Assembly: GCF_018271975.1 (NCBI RefSeq)
Contig: NZ_JAGUCN010000020.1
Coordinates: forward strand, 1 to 64,000
Length of the DNA: 64,000 bases
Reading direction: 5' to 3'
Source of the DNA: Carboxylicivirga mesophila
Lineage (GTDB): Bacteria > Bacteroidota > Bacteroidia > Bacteroidales > Marinilabiliaceae
The position numbers were made by a program, and so were the translations under genes. The notes beneath the pieces were generated by a model, which saw nothing but the letters and a program-made list of their open reading frames with translations, was not told the origin of the DNA and ran no database searches. Position 1 is the first letter of the stretch, and each line of letters starts with the position of its first letter. This document shows positions 45,844-55,439 of this stretch, in pieces.

Positions 45844-48660
45844 ATGAAAAAATTAGTACTACTTGTTGCAGTTCTAGGTTTGTTTGCGAGCTCAACAATG
45901 GCGCAGCAGTATGACCTGAATGCTCCTGTCCCGGTTGACCCGGATGTAAGAACTGGTGTATTAGAAAATGGCCTGACTTACTACATTCGTCATAATCAGG
46001 AGCCCAAAGAACGCGCCAGCTTCTACATTATCCAAAATGTCGGAGCCATTCTGGAGGACGATTCACAGGATGGACTCGCTCACTTTTTAGAGCACATGGC
46101 CTTTAATGGCACCAAACATTTTCCTGATAAAGGAGTAATATCTACACTTGAGAAACATGGTATTGCCTTTGGACGCAATATCAATGCATACACGGCTCAG
46201 GACGAAACCGTATACAACATTTCCAATGTTCCGGTTGGACCGACAGGCCTGATGGACACATGCCTATTGATATTACATGATTGGTCGAATTACCTTTCAC
46301 TGGATGAAGAAGAGATTGATGCCGAGCGAGGTGTAATTTCTGAAGAATGGCGCACACGCCGCGATGCTGGTTTTAGAACACGTGCGCAAATGATGCCAGC
46401 CCTGTTAAACAATTCTAAATATGCCGAGCGTGACGTAATTGGTGAGCTGGATGTGATTAAGGGTTTTGAGTATGATGAATTGCGCCGTTTCTACCACGAC
46501 TGGTACCGTACCGATTTGCAAGCCATAGCTATTGTGGGAGATTTCGATGCAGAAGAAATGGAACAAAAGGTTATCAAGTTATTCTCAAAAATACCTGCAG
46601 TAGACAAAGCATTGGAACGTTACGAGGTGAAAGTAGCTCCCAAAGCCGAACCTACTTTTGCCTTAGCACTTGATAAGGAAAACCCACAATCAAGTATATC
46701 AATGTACATCCGCCACGAGGCGGTGGCAGCTGAATATAAAAATCACAACACGCTTAAAACAAACTACAAACGCAGCCTTATCCGTAGCATGATTTCGGCA
46801 CGTATTAGTGAACTACTGCAAAAAGGGAATCCTCCATTCATTAATGGCTCAGTAGGCTTCTCTGATTATCCGCGTACAGTAAGCCTGATGAGCATCAGCG
46901 CCACAGCCAAAGAAAATGAGGAGGCGATAGCATTTGAATCCATCCTGACTGAAGTAGAACGAGTAAAGCGCCATGGTTTTACCGAGGGTGAGCTTGAGCG
47001 TGCCAAAGCTTCCATGCTGCTGGGATATGAAAACTATTACAAGCAAAGAGATAAAATCAACCATGACAGCTACTGTAAAGAAATAGCTAGTTTATACCTT
47101 GAAAATACGCCAATGCCGGGCATTGAGTATGAATATAAATTTGCCCAGGCTGTTATCCCTTCTATCACAGCAGATGAGTTATCAGCTTATTTCAACAGCC
47201 AGTACACTGATGAGAACCGCGTTATCATCGTATCAGGTCCGGACAAAGAGGGTGTACAGCACCTTAATCAGGCAGAAGCATTTGCTATCATTGAGAAGGT
47301 AGCCAACAACAGCAACATTGAAGCCTATGTTGATGAAGCAGTTAGTTCATCATTAGTTGAAGAGCTTCCTGTAGAAGGCAAAATCGTTTCGGAACGTCAG
47401 TTGGATGATTTTGATGCCGTTGAATGGACGCTAAGCAATAATACCAAAGTGGTGTATCGCTATGCCAACTATAACAAAAACCAGGTGGCCCTATCGAGCT
47501 ATAGTAAAGGAGGCTCATCACTTTACGGAGTGGCAGACCTGCCATCGGTAAATATGACATCGGACTTTGTACCAGCCTTTGGTATTGGTAACTACGATGC
47601 AATTGCACTAAAAAAAGCACTTACCGGCAAAAAAGCCAGTGTTGGTTTCAATATCGGCGGACTATCAGAAGGCATCAATGGTAGCTGTCGCACCGAGGAT
47701 TTTGAAACCATGATGCAGCTGGCCTACCTGCACTTTGAGCAACCACGCTTCGACGAAGAAGCATATAATGCTTTAATGGCACGCTATATGGCGTATGTAG
47801 CCAACATGGGCGACAATCCAAAGAAGATAATGCAGGACAGCATCAGTCAAATCAGAAGCAATTATCACGAAAGAAGTTTGATATTTAATGCCGACTACCT
47901 GCAAAAGGTTTCATTTGAACGCATGGAGGAAATCTATAAAGAGCGCTTTAACAATGCTGCTGACTTCACTTTCTTTATTGTGGGTGATATAGAGAAAGAA
48001 ACAGCTAAAGAACTCGCCACAAAATACCTTGGAGCCATTACATCAAACAACAATACCGAGAACTGGGTGAACAATGAGGTAAACGGCCCCAAAGGCACTA
48101 CAAAGAAAACCATTCCTTTGGCCTTGTCTGAACCCAAAGCTACTGTTCAGATTTACTATAACGGAAACCTCAAGTATACACCTGAAAACCGCATTGGTAT
48201 GTCATTTATCAGTGCCATATTGCGCTTGCGCTACACCGAGAGTGTCCGCGAAAAAGAAGGTGGAACCTATGGTGTGGGCGTGCGCGCATCCACCAACCAG
48301 TTCCCTCAGGCAGAAGGCGATGTGAGCATTCAGTTTGATTGCGACCCAGAACGGGCCAACGACCTTATTCCACTGATTTATGTAGAAATTGAGAACATGA
48401 TGAAGACAGGTGCTTCGGATGAGGACATCACCAAAACCCGTAAAAACATCCTGAAGAGCCGTGCTGAAAGCAAGGAGCAGAACAGCTATTGGATGAACAA
48501 CATCTACAGCTACTATGTGAATGGCACCAACATGGCACTGGCCGAAAACTATGAGGATATTGTGGAGAACATGACATCGAAGGACATTAAAAAACTGGCT
48601 AAGCAGTTCTTTAAGAAAGCCGATAAAATTGAAGTGGTATTTGTTCCAAAAGAGGACTAA
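45844..48660 (+). CDS. M16 family zinc metallopeptidase (PqqL/pitrilysin type)
   Basis: A 938-residue secreted or periplasmic peptidase with signal peptide (1 to about 20, ending TMAQ). The active-site inverted zinc motif is HFLEH (near residue 81, in DGLAHFLEHMAFNGT), with the downstream Glu in the region of DAERGVISEEW. Two M16 repeats fill the chain, and the second (from about 520) lacks the zinc motif, as is normal for these fused enzymes. TESVREKEGGTYGVGV is the conserved R/Y segment of the C-terminal half. Substrate unknown. It is a single gene and shares a bidirectional terminator with the DHFR-like gene. Confidence 0.94.
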   Translation: MKKLVLLVAVLGLFASSTMAQQYDLNAPVPVDPDVRTGVLENGLTYYIRHNQEPKERASFYIIQNVGAILEDDSQDGLAHFLEHMAFNGTKHFPDKGVISTLEKHGIAFGRNINAYTAQDETVYNISNVPVGPTGLMDTCLLILHDWSNYLSLDEEEIDAERGVISEEWRTRRDAGFRTRAQMMPALLNNSKYAERDVIGELDVIKGFEYDELRRFYHDWYRTDLQAIAIVGDFDAEEMEQKVIKLFSKIPAVDKALERYEVKVAPKAEPTFALALDKENPQSSISMYIRHEAVAAEYKNHNTLKTNYKRSLIRSMISARISELLQKGNPPFINGSVGFSDYPRTVSLMSISATAKENEEAIAFESILTEVERVKRHGFTEGELERAKASMLLGYENYYKQRDKINHDSYCKEIASLYLENTPMPGIEYEYKFAQAVIPSITADELSAYFNSQYTDENRVIIVSGPDKEGVQHLNQAEAFAIIEKVANNSNIEAYVDEAVSSSLVEELPVEGKIVSERQLDDFDAVEWTLSNNTKVVYRYANYNKNQVALSSYSKGGSSLYGVADLPSVNMTSDFVPAFGIGNYDAIALKKALTGKKASVGFNIGGLSEGINGSCRTEDFETMMQLAYLHFEQPRFDEEAYNALMARYMAYVANMGDNPKKIMQDSISQIRSNYHERSLIFNADYLQKVSFERMEEIYKERFNNAADFTFFIVGDIEKETAKELATKYLGAITSNNNTENWVNNEVNGPKGTTKKTIPLALSEPKATVQIYYNGNLKYTPENRIGMSFISAILRLRYTESVREKEGGTYGVGVRASTNQFPQAEGDVSIQFDCDPERANDLIPLIYVEIENMMKTGASDEDITKTRKNILKSRAESKEQNSYWMNNIYSYYVNGTNMALAENYEDIVENMTSKDIKKLAKQFFKKADKIEVVFVPKED

Positions 48661-48673
48661 GTCCATTTCTCAA

Positions 48674-48712
48674 CAAAAAAAAAGGCAACTCGCACATGGG
48701 TTGCCTTTTTTG
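48674..48712. terminator. Bidirectional terminator between the M16 and DHFR-like genes
   Basis: A stem of aaaggcaac (48681-48689) against gttgccttt (48700-48708) has an A-run on the left and a T-run on the right, so it works for both convergent genes. Confidence 0.9.
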
Positions 48713-49252
48713 TTATCGCTTCCGACGATAATGAGTCTGAATCACATTATCGAGATAAATCTGAGAACTGACCAACTCAAAATTTAATGCTTCGCTGGTA
48801 GTGCCAAACAATGGTGCACCTCCGCCCAAAACTACCGGAATGGTAGAGACAATAAGGTCATCAATCAAATCTTCATTCAAGAAACTCTGGATAGTTTTAC
48901 CGCCATCAATATATAGACGCAGATAGCCTTTATTATTGATTAGCCGAACAACATTCTGCAAATCACCACTAACTAATTGGGCGTTTTCCTTGTATGCTTC
49001 AGGGATTTCTTGCAGAGATTGGCTCAAAACAAAGACAGGTATAGGATAAGGCCATTCACAATCAAAGCCGCATACGGTTTCAAACGTGCTGCGCCCCATG
49101 ACAATGGCGTCCACACCACTGATAAAATCATTATAGCCCATATCCAATCCTTCAGGATTGGGCACTGCATACAGCCAATCAAGCCCTCCACTACGGTCGG
49201 CGATAAAACCATCGATACTCATTGCAATAAATACTTTGTTGCGTGTTTCCAT
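48713..49252 (-). CDS. Dihydrofolate reductase family protein (RibD C-terminal type)
   Basis: A 179-residue cytoplasmic NADPH-binding reductase. Family signs are MSIDGFIADRSGGLDWL near the N-terminus, AIVMGRSTFETV near residue 50, and the late DGGKTIQSFLNEDLIDDLIVS with PVVLGGGAPLF. It belongs to the RibD_C/YwjB-like group, not the classical folA branch. The real substrate is uncertain. It ends at the shared terminator with the M16 gene and stands alone. Confidence 0.86.
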   Translation of the reverse strand: METRNKVFIAMSIDGFIADRSGGLDWLYAVPNPEGLDMGYNDFISGVDAIVMGRSTFETVCGFDCEWPYPIPVFVLSQSLQEIPEAYKENAQLVSGDLQNVVRLINNKGYLRLYIDGGKTIQSFLNEDLIDDLIVSTIPVVLGGGAPLFGTTSEALNFELVSSQIYLDNVIQTHYRRKR

Positions 49253-49484
49253 TACCCTACTGTTAAAGGTGTCAAAAATAATCGTTTTGTGCCTGATTGT
49301 AAAGCTCCACCATAAACAACAACTCGCACACTCCCAATTTATAAAAGCTTTAATGAAGTAAAATAATCATCCTTTTGCACCTTAGCTTAACGATTCGTTG
49401 TTGCAGTGCATCTGTATAACTATTGAACACATTCGCACAGATGCGTTATTTATTGTAAATTTAATTCCCAAAAACAGTTTAACT

Positions 49485-50141
49485 ATGACAACAAAAAAGC
49501 AAGTAGCTGTCATCCTTTCGGGATGCGGCGTATATGACGGGGCTGAAATTCACGAATCGGTCTTATCACTACTGGCCATTGCCAAACAGGGTGCCGAATA
49601 CACCATTTTCGCACCAGATGTAGACCAGTACCATGTCATTAACCACCTGAAAGGTGAGCCAAGCGATGAAACAAGAAATGTACTGGTAGAAGCAGCTCGT
49701 ATTGCCCGTGGTTCTATCAAGCCTTTAAGCGAATATGCAACCAAAAATTTCGATGCCTTGCTTCTGCCTGGTGGTTTTGGAGCTGCAAAAAACCTGAGTA
49801 CTGTGGCCTTTGATGGTCCTAACTGCACCGTTGAAGGTGAAACGCAACGAGCAGTGAAGGAAACGCATGCAGCAGGTAAACCAATTGGTGCATTATGCAT
49901 TGCGCCGGCTGTAATTGCAAAAATATTGGGCGATGTAACAGTAACCATTGGGCAGGATGAAGGTACTGCACAGGCTATTGAAGCCATGGGCGGTAACCAT
50001 ATGACCACTAACCACGGAGAAGTGATTGTTGATGAGGCCAATAAAATTGCCACAACCCCTTGCTATATGCTGGATGCGAATATTTTGCAGATAGCCGAAG
50101 GTGCCGATAATGTAGTAAGAGCAGTATTAGAAATGGCTTAA
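49485..50141 (+). CDS. elbB: Isoprenoid biosynthesis glyoxalase ElbB
   Basis: DJ-1/PfpI-superfamily protein of 219 residues from the ATG at 49485 (MTTKKQVAVIL). Upstream in-frame codons to 49398 look non-coding. The sequence AVILSGCGVYDGAEIHESVLSLLAI is the ElbB signature. LLPGGFGAAKNLS and the nucleophile-elbow Cys in GALCIAPAVI are present, and TTNHGEVIVDEANKIATTPCYM is near the end. Glyoxalase activity is reported for the E. coli homologue and its physiological role is unclear. It stands alone and ends at a strong hairpin. Confidence 0.93.
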   Translation: MTTKKQVAVILSGCGVYDGAEIHESVLSLLAIAKQGAEYTIFAPDVDQYHVINHLKGEPSDETRNVLVEAARIARGSIKPLSEYATKNFDALLLPGGFGAAKNLSTVAFDGPNCTVEGETQRAVKETHAAGKPIGALCIAPAVIAKILGDVTVTIGQDEGTAQAIEAMGGNHMTTNHGEVIVDEANKIATTPCYMLDANILQIAEGADNVVRAVLEMA

Positions 50142-50163
50142 TCAAAGGCTACTGATAAAGTGA

Positions 50164-50202
50164 TAAAAAAGGTCGCAACCAAAGCTGCGACCTTTATTTT
50201 TG
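50164..50202. terminator. Bidirectional terminator between elbB and the glutamine synthetase gene
   Basis: A perfect 10-base stem (aaaggtcgca at 50168-50177, tgcgaccttt at 50186-50195) has A residues on the left and T residues on the right. It serves both convergent genes. Confidence 0.92.
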
Positions 50203-50227
50203 TAGATTCTCTTTCTGGAATTATCTA

Positions 50228-52417
50228 TTATCTGAAGAATAATAATTCGCGGTACTTTGGTAATGGCCACATCTCATTATCAACAATCAATTCCAACTTA
50301 TCGATGTGGTAACGAATCTCATCCAGATAAGGACGAACTTCTTTGTCGTAAGCATATGCTTTCTCTGTTTCCGACTCAATAACGTTGCACTTCTTGCGCG
50401 CCTCAATCATATCCGCAGTTTTAGCTTTTATGGTTGAAATATGACCCGAGATAGTTTTGATCAGTTCTTTGCGTGCACCCGCCAACTCTTTGAACTCTTT
50501 CTCATCAAAGATATCGCGCATACCCTGCACATTATGAATAAGTTCAGTTTGATATTGAATACCCGTTGGTACAATGTGGTTAATTGCTAAATCACCTAAT
50601 ACGCGTGCTTCAATCTGTATCTTTTTGGTGAATTTCTCCATCTCCACCTCAACGCGTGCTTCCAGCTCACGAGCCGACATCACACCTGTTTCTACCAGAA
50701 TATCTTTTGATGCTTTATCCAGGTATTTTGATAAAGATTCAGGCACTGAAGTAATATTTGTTAAGCCACGTTTTGCTGCTTCTTCTTTCCACGCATCAGA
50801 GTAACCATCACCGTTAAAACGGATTGGGTTCGACTCAAGAATCACCTTCTTAATAGTCTGGAAGATAGCTTCGTCTTTCTTAACACCACTTTCAATAAGC
50901 GCATCAACATCCTTTTTAAATTCTTCAAGCTGAACAGCCATGGCTGCACTTAAAGCAGTTAAAGGTGCTGCACAGTTGGTCATAGAACCTACCGCACGGA
51001 ATTCGAAGCGGTTTCCTGTGAAAGCGAATGGTGAAGTACGGTTACGATCGGTGTTGTCCAACAAAATCTCAGGAATACGACCAATACCTAATTTAAGAGC
51101 CGTTTTCTCATCTGGCGTCATCTTCTGATCTGTAATTCGCTCAGCCAGGTTATCCAGCATATCAGCAATTTGAGAACCTGTAAATACTGAGATAATTGCA
51201 GGAGGCGCCTCATTAGCACCTAAACGGTGGCTGTTAGAAGCTGTTAAGATAGAAGCACGCAATAAATCCTGGCTCTTATAAACAGCTGCGATGGCATTTA
51301 CCACAAAAGTTAAAAATTGCAAGTTTCCCTTTGGATTCTTACCTGGGGCCAATAATACAACGCCCTTATCGGTTTGTAACGACCAGTTATTGTGCTTACC
51401 AGAACCATTAATACCAGCAAATGGCTTCTCGTGTAAAATAACTTCGAACTTGTGGTGACGAGCCACTCGCTTCATCACATCCATTAACAGCTGGTTGTGG
51501 TCGTTGGCAAGGTTGGCCTCTTCGTAAATAGGTGCCACCTCAAACTGGTTAGGTGCTACCTCGTTGTGACGAGTTTTAACTGGTATACCCAATTTATGAC
51601 ATTCGATTTCCAGTTCAATCATAAATTTACCTACGCGCTCAGGAATCGAACCAAAGTAGTGGTCATCTAACTGCTGATCTTTTGCCGATGAGTGCCCCAT
51701 CAACGTACGACCGGTCACCATTAAGTCAGGGCGTGCCTGATATAAAGCCTGATCAATCAGGAAATACTCCTGCTCCCAACCTAAGTTTGTATGTACTTTT
51801 CTAACATCCTTGTCGAAATATTGAGCCACACCAACAGCTGCTTTATCAACTGCTGCCAAAGCTTTCAGGAATGGTGTTTTATAGTCTAATGCTTCACCTG
51901 TATATGAAATAAATACCGTTGGAATACAAAGAGTGGTTCCGATAATAAATGCTGGTGATGACACATCCCACGCTGTATAACCGCGCGCTTCAAATGTTTG
52001 ACGAATACCACCTGATGGGAAAGATGATGCATCTGGCTCTTGCTGAGCAAGTAATTTACCTGAAAATGCTTCAATCATATTACCATTGTCACCGTAGTCG
52101 ATGAAACCGTCATGTTTTTCTGCTGTTCCGTCAGTTAATGGCTGAAACCAGTGCGTGTAATGTGTTGCACCACGCTCCATAGCCCAGGCTTTCATCCCTG
52201 AAGCAACATTATCTGCTACTTTTCTATCAATAGCATCCCCCTTATCAATAGCTTCTTTAACGGCTTCATAAGCATCACGCGACAAGTACTTAGACATTGC
52301 CTCTTTGTTAAATACTAATTCACCATAGTAATCTGTTGCCTTTGCTGAAGGAAATGTTACTTCTTTTGGCTCTCTGTTCATCATTTCTGACAGCGCCCGA
52401 AATCTTAATTGTGCCAT
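50228..52417 (-). CDS. glnN: Glutamine synthetase type III
   Basis: Makes glutamine from glutamate and ammonia. The 729-residue length and order identify the GSIII family common in Bacteroidota. The N-terminal MAQLRFRALSEMMNREP, the central KPFAGINGSGKHNNWSLQ and RHNEVAPNQFEVAPI, and TSPFAFTGNRFEFRAVGS are all GSIII hallmarks. The C-terminal about 180 residues are helical (KELIKTISGHISTIKAKTADM). A TATTTTTG -7 box (minus, 52450-52457) lies about 33 bases before the start. No ammonium transporter or PII gene is beside it. Confidence 0.94.
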   Translation of the reverse strand: MAQLRFRALSEMMNREPKEVTFPSAKATDYYGELVFNKEAMSKYLSRDAYEAVKEAIDKGDAIDRKVADNVASGMKAWAMERGATHYTHWFQPLTDGTAEKHDGFIDYGDNGNMIEAFSGKLLAQQEPDASSFPSGGIRQTFEARGYTAWDVSSPAFIIGTTLCIPTVFISYTGEALDYKTPFLKALAAVDKAAVGVAQYFDKDVRKVHTNLGWEQEYFLIDQALYQARPDLMVTGRTLMGHSSAKDQQLDDHYFGSIPERVGKFMIELEIECHKLGIPVKTRHNEVAPNQFEVAPIYEEANLANDHNQLLMDVMKRVARHHKFEVILHEKPFAGINGSGKHNNWSLQTDKGVVLLAPGKNPKGNLQFLTFVVNAIAAVYKSQDLLRASILTASNSHRLGANEAPPAIISVFTGSQIADMLDNLAERITDQKMTPDEKTALKLGIGRIPEILLDNTDRNRTSPFAFTGNRFEFRAVGSMTNCAAPLTALSAAMAVQLEEFKKDVDALIESGVKKDEAIFQTIKKVILESNPIRFNGDGYSDAWKEEAAKRGLTNITSVPESLSKYLDKASKDILVETGVMSARELEARVEVEMEKFTKKIQIEARVLGDLAINHIVPTGIQYQTELIHNVQGMRDIFDEKEFKELAGARKELIKTISGHISTIKAKTADMIEARKKCNVIESETEKAYAYDKEVRPYLDEIRYHIDKLELIVDNEMWPLPKYRELLFFR

Positions 52418-52718
52418 AATCTTTTATTTTTTTATCGAGTTAGCAGGAGCAAAAATATACTTTTTTCTTATTCAACCATCATTTTTCAATGCTCAAAATG
52501 TATTTTTTATTTTTTTTAGAGGTTTTAGTTGATTTTTCAGGGGTTATTAGCGACATTTTAAATAGCAACACCTTTACACCCCCAAATAAAGCATGTAAAA
52601 ATGTCTTTTAAAGAACTACTATAAAAAAAGGCTACCCATTACAAAATGGATAGCCTCTCTAAAAAAATCAATATTTATATAACAGCACCCCTAAGGAACA
52701 CCATCAATCCTCAAATAA
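52418..52718. other. Intergenic region between GSIII and the M20 dipeptidase
   Basis: A 301-base A/T-rich spacer on the same-strand side. It holds the -7 box of the glutamine synthetase gene (52450-52457) and the terminator of the dipeptidase gene (52622-52657). I see no gene in it. Confidence 0.6.
52622..52657 (-). terminator. Terminator after the M20 dipeptidase gene
   Basis: The stem pairs 52629-52640 with 52645-52656 (aggctacccatt against aatggatagcct, one mismatch). On the minus strand it is followed by seven T residues. Confidence 0.88.
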
Positions 52719-54089
52719 TTATTTTCCTGATTCTGCAAAATATTTGTAGAAATACGGAATAGTATTTATACCATTAAAGAATTGCTCCAATGGGAAGTTC
52801 TCGTTAGGGGAGTGAATAGCATCAGCCTCTAAACCGAATCCCATTAATACAGATTTTACACCTAAAATACGCTCAAAATCAGAGATGATTGGAATCGACC
52901 CTCCACTTCGCACTGGTACAGGACGTTCTCCATATACTTCTTCACAAGCTTTTTCAGCAGCCTGGTAGGCTGGCAAATCAATTGGGCAACCATAGGCCTG
53001 TCCACCGTGAAGGTGTCTGATATTGACTTTAACACTCTTTGGTGCTATTGATTCGAAGTGTTTACAGAATAACTCTGCAATCTTTTCATGATCCTGATCT
53101 GGCACCAAACGAGAAGAAATCTTAGCATAAGCCTTAGATGGCAATACTGTTTTTGCTCCATCACCTGTGTAACCGCCCCATATACCGCAAATATCGAACG
53201 ACGGACGAATACCTGTACGCTCATTAGTTGTAAAACCTTTTTCTCCAGCCAGCTCCTCTACATCCAATGCTTTTTTGTAAGCCTCTTCGCTATATGGCGC
53301 TTTTGCCATCATGGCTCGCTCGTCATCAGAGATTTCAACAACATCATCGTAGAAACCAGGAACAGTTATATGCCCGTTCTCATCCACCATCTGGGTAATC
53401 ATTTTAGCTAACACATTGATAGGGTTAGCCACTGCACCTCCAAATAAACCGGAGTGCAAATCACGATTAGGACCAGTAATTTCAACTTCCCAGTAACACA
53501 GACCACGCAATCCAGTTGTAATGGTAGGCACATCAGGCGCAATCATACCCGTATCCGAAACCAGAATTACATCTGACTTCAACAGCTCCTTATTCTCCTC
53601 ACAGAATTTTGGCAAGCTTGGCGACCCTACTTCCTCTTCTCCTTCAATCAAAAACTTAACATTACACTTCAGCTGGTTAGTTTTTACCAGGTACTCAAAT
53701 GCTTTTGTATGCATAAAGCCCTGTCCCTTATCATCATCAGCTCCTCGTGCATAAATTTTTCCATCGCGAACTTCCGGTTCAAAAGGAGGTGTTGTCCATA
53801 ACTCTAATGGTTCTGCAGGCTGCACATCATAGTGAGCATACACCAAAACAGTAGGATATGATGCATCCAATATCTTTTCACCGTAAACAACAGGGTTTCC
53901 TTCTGTCTCCATTATTACTGCCTTATCAGCACCACCCTCAAGCAATAACTTTTTCCACATCTCAGCACAACGGTACATATCATCTTTATGTTCCGGCTTC
54001 GAACTAATAGAAGGGATTCGAATTAGTTCAAACAACTCATCTAAAAATCGCTGTTTGTTGTCTTCAATGTATTGTTTTAAATCTTGCAT
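52719..54089 (-). CDS. M20 family dipeptidase
   Basis: A 456-residue cytoplasmic dizinc peptidase of the M20/M25/M40 family. Metal ligands and catalytic residues are visible: VYAHYDVQPAEP (HxD, near residue 91), ARGADDDKGQ (bridging Asp), IEGEEEVGSPS (catalytic Glu and metal Glu), VSDTGM (Asp) and the late GFGLEADAIHSPNE (His). The dimerisation (lid) domain spans about 200-370 (DLHSGLFGGAVANP). It resembles carnosinase-type dipeptidases. Substrate range is not predictable. Confidence 0.92.
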   Translation of the reverse strand: MQDLKQYIEDNKQRFLDELFELIRIPSISSKPEHKDDMYRCAEMWKKLLLEGGADKAVIMETEGNPVVYGEKILDASYPTVLVYAHYDVQPAEPLELWTTPPFEPEVRDGKIYARGADDDKGQGFMHTKAFEYLVKTNQLKCNVKFLIEGEEEVGSPSLPKFCEENKELLKSDVILVSDTGMIAPDVPTITTGLRGLCYWEVEITGPNRDLHSGLFGGAVANPINVLAKMITQMVDENGHITVPGFYDDVVEISDDERAMMAKAPYSEEAYKKALDVEELAGEKGFTTNERTGIRPSFDICGIWGGYTGDGAKTVLPSKAYAKISSRLVPDQDHEKIAELFCKHFESIAPKSVKVNIRHLHGGQAYGCPIDLPAYQAAEKACEEVYGERPVPVRSGGSIPIISDFERILGVKSVLMGFGLEADAIHSPNENFPLEQFFNGINTIPYFYKYFAESGK

Positions 54090-54204
54090 GGTATAATAAT
54101 TTTATTTGAATTTCTGATTGAAAAGTACATATCTCACCATCAATATGCAAGAACATATCTCATGCTTTACAGCAATACTATCACATATTGATTAAACTCA
54201 TTAA

Positions 54205-54242
54205 AATAAAAAGCGGTAACCCGAAATGTTCAGATTACCGCT
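54205..54242 (-). terminator. Terminator after the YebC-family gene
   Basis: A stem of agcggtaa (54212-54219) against ttaccgct (54235-54242), loop about 15 bases. It is followed on the minus strand by ttttt-a-tttt. Confidence 0.85.
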
Positions 54243-54264
54243 CACTATTTTTTTTAAAAACTAT

Positions 54265-54975
54265 CTACTTTATGTTATTGAAGACGTTGGTTACATCATC
54301 ATCTTCTTCAAATTTTGCCAGCAACTTATCAATCTCCACCATCTGCTCTGCAGTCAATTCTTTTGTATCCTGTGGTATACGCTCAAACTCGGCATTTTCA
54401 ATTTCAAACCCATTATCCTCCAGGTACTTTTGTATAGGCCCAAATCCCTCAAAGTCACCATAAATCATGATAAATCCTTCATCCTCAAAAATCTCCTGAA
54501 CACCAAAATCAATCAGCTCAAGCTCCAACTCTTCAAGGTCAACTCCTTCTTTCATGACCACCTTAAAGTTGCATTTGTGCTCAAACATATAATCTACGCA
54601 GCCACTTGTTCCAAGCGAACCGCCATATTTATTAAAGTATGAGCGAACATTAGCAACAGTGCGGGTTGTATTATCAGTCGCTGTTTCAACCATAAATGCA
54701 GTTCCGAAAGGCCCATAACCTTCGTACACCACCTCTTTATAATCTGCTGTATCTTTACTAGTTGCTTTCTTAATGGCACGCTCAACATTATCTTTTGGCA
54801 TGTTAGCGGCCTTGGCATTTTGAATTAACACACGTAATCGCGAATTACTTGACGGATCCGGCCCGCTTTCTTTCACACACATGGTTATTTGTTTTCCGAT
54901 CTTTGTAAAAGTCTTGGCCATCGTTCCCCAGCGCTTAAGCTTCGAGGCCTTTCTGTATTCAAACGCGCGTCCCAT
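54265..54975 (-). CDS. YebC/PmpR family regulator (TACO1-like)
   Basis: A 236-residue conserved cytoplasmic protein. MGRAFEYRKASKLKRWGTMAKTFTKIGKQIT, PSSNSRLRVLIQNAKAANMPKDNVERAIKK and YEGYGPFGTAFMVETATDN are the family hallmarks. Members are described either as DNA-binding transcriptional regulators or as translation factors that relieve ribosome stalling. The usual opening here is MGRAFEYR, rather than MAGHSKW as in E. coli YebC. TAAATTTG on the minus strand (55007-55014) fits a -7 element. Confidence 0.92.
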   Translation of the reverse strand: MGRAFEYRKASKLKRWGTMAKTFTKIGKQITMCVKESGPDPSSNSRLRVLIQNAKAANMPKDNVERAIKKATSKDTADYKEVVYEGYGPFGTAFMVETATDNTTRTVANVRSYFNKYGGSLGTSGCVDYMFEHKCNFKVVMKEGVDLEELELELIDFGVQEIFEDEGFIMIYGDFEGFGPIQKYLEDNGFEIENAEFERIPQDTKELTAEQMVEIDKLLAKFEEDDDVTNVFNNIK

Positions 54976-55174
54976 TTCTTTAATTATTCTTAATTGTAAT
55001 AATTCGCAAATTTAGATGGTTTTTTGATTATTCCATCATTCCATCCAATTTAAATAATGGAGAGGGTACTAATACTCAATCTTATATTTTCATGCTACCA
55101 CATTAATCGACTCCTTTCTCGGGAATACAATTAAGTATTTTTATTATTTTTGCACTGGTAATCACTCCTTCTGA

Positions 55175-55429
55175 ATGGCAAAAAAGGCAAAAAGACAACA
55201 ACAGAAAGCAATCTCCAGGGAACAAGCACTTCGACGTAAACACAGAGCAACATTTCTGCTAAATGACAAAGAAAAAGATGCCGTTAGTGTTTATTGCAAG
55301 AAATATAAAATTGGCAATAGATCTAAATTTATGAGAGAAGCTGTGATGCGTGTCGTTATGGAGCAGTTCTTAGATGATTACCCCACACTTTTCGAGAAGC
55401 AGGATTTAGATCGACTAATATCGGATTAG
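55175..55429 (+). CDS. Small basic protein, possible ribbon-helix-helix fold
   Basis: An 84-residue protein I do not recognise by name. The first about 25 residues are very basic and Gln-rich (MAKKAKRQQQKAISREQALRRKH). After that, ATFLLNDKEKDAVSVYCKKYKIGNRSKFMREAVMRVVME has the strand-helix-turn-helix pattern of a ribbon-helix-helix domain. This suggests DNA or RNA binding. A TATTTTTG -7 box lies at 55145-55152, 23 bases before the ATG. It converges on the last gene of the curli operon with a 10-base gap and no hairpin between. Confidence 0.6.
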   Translation: MAKKAKRQQQKAISREQALRRKHRATFLLNDKEKDAVSVYCKKYKIGNRSKFMREAVMRVVMEQFLDDYPTLFEKQDLDRLISD

Positions 55430-55439
55430 GCATTTCAAT

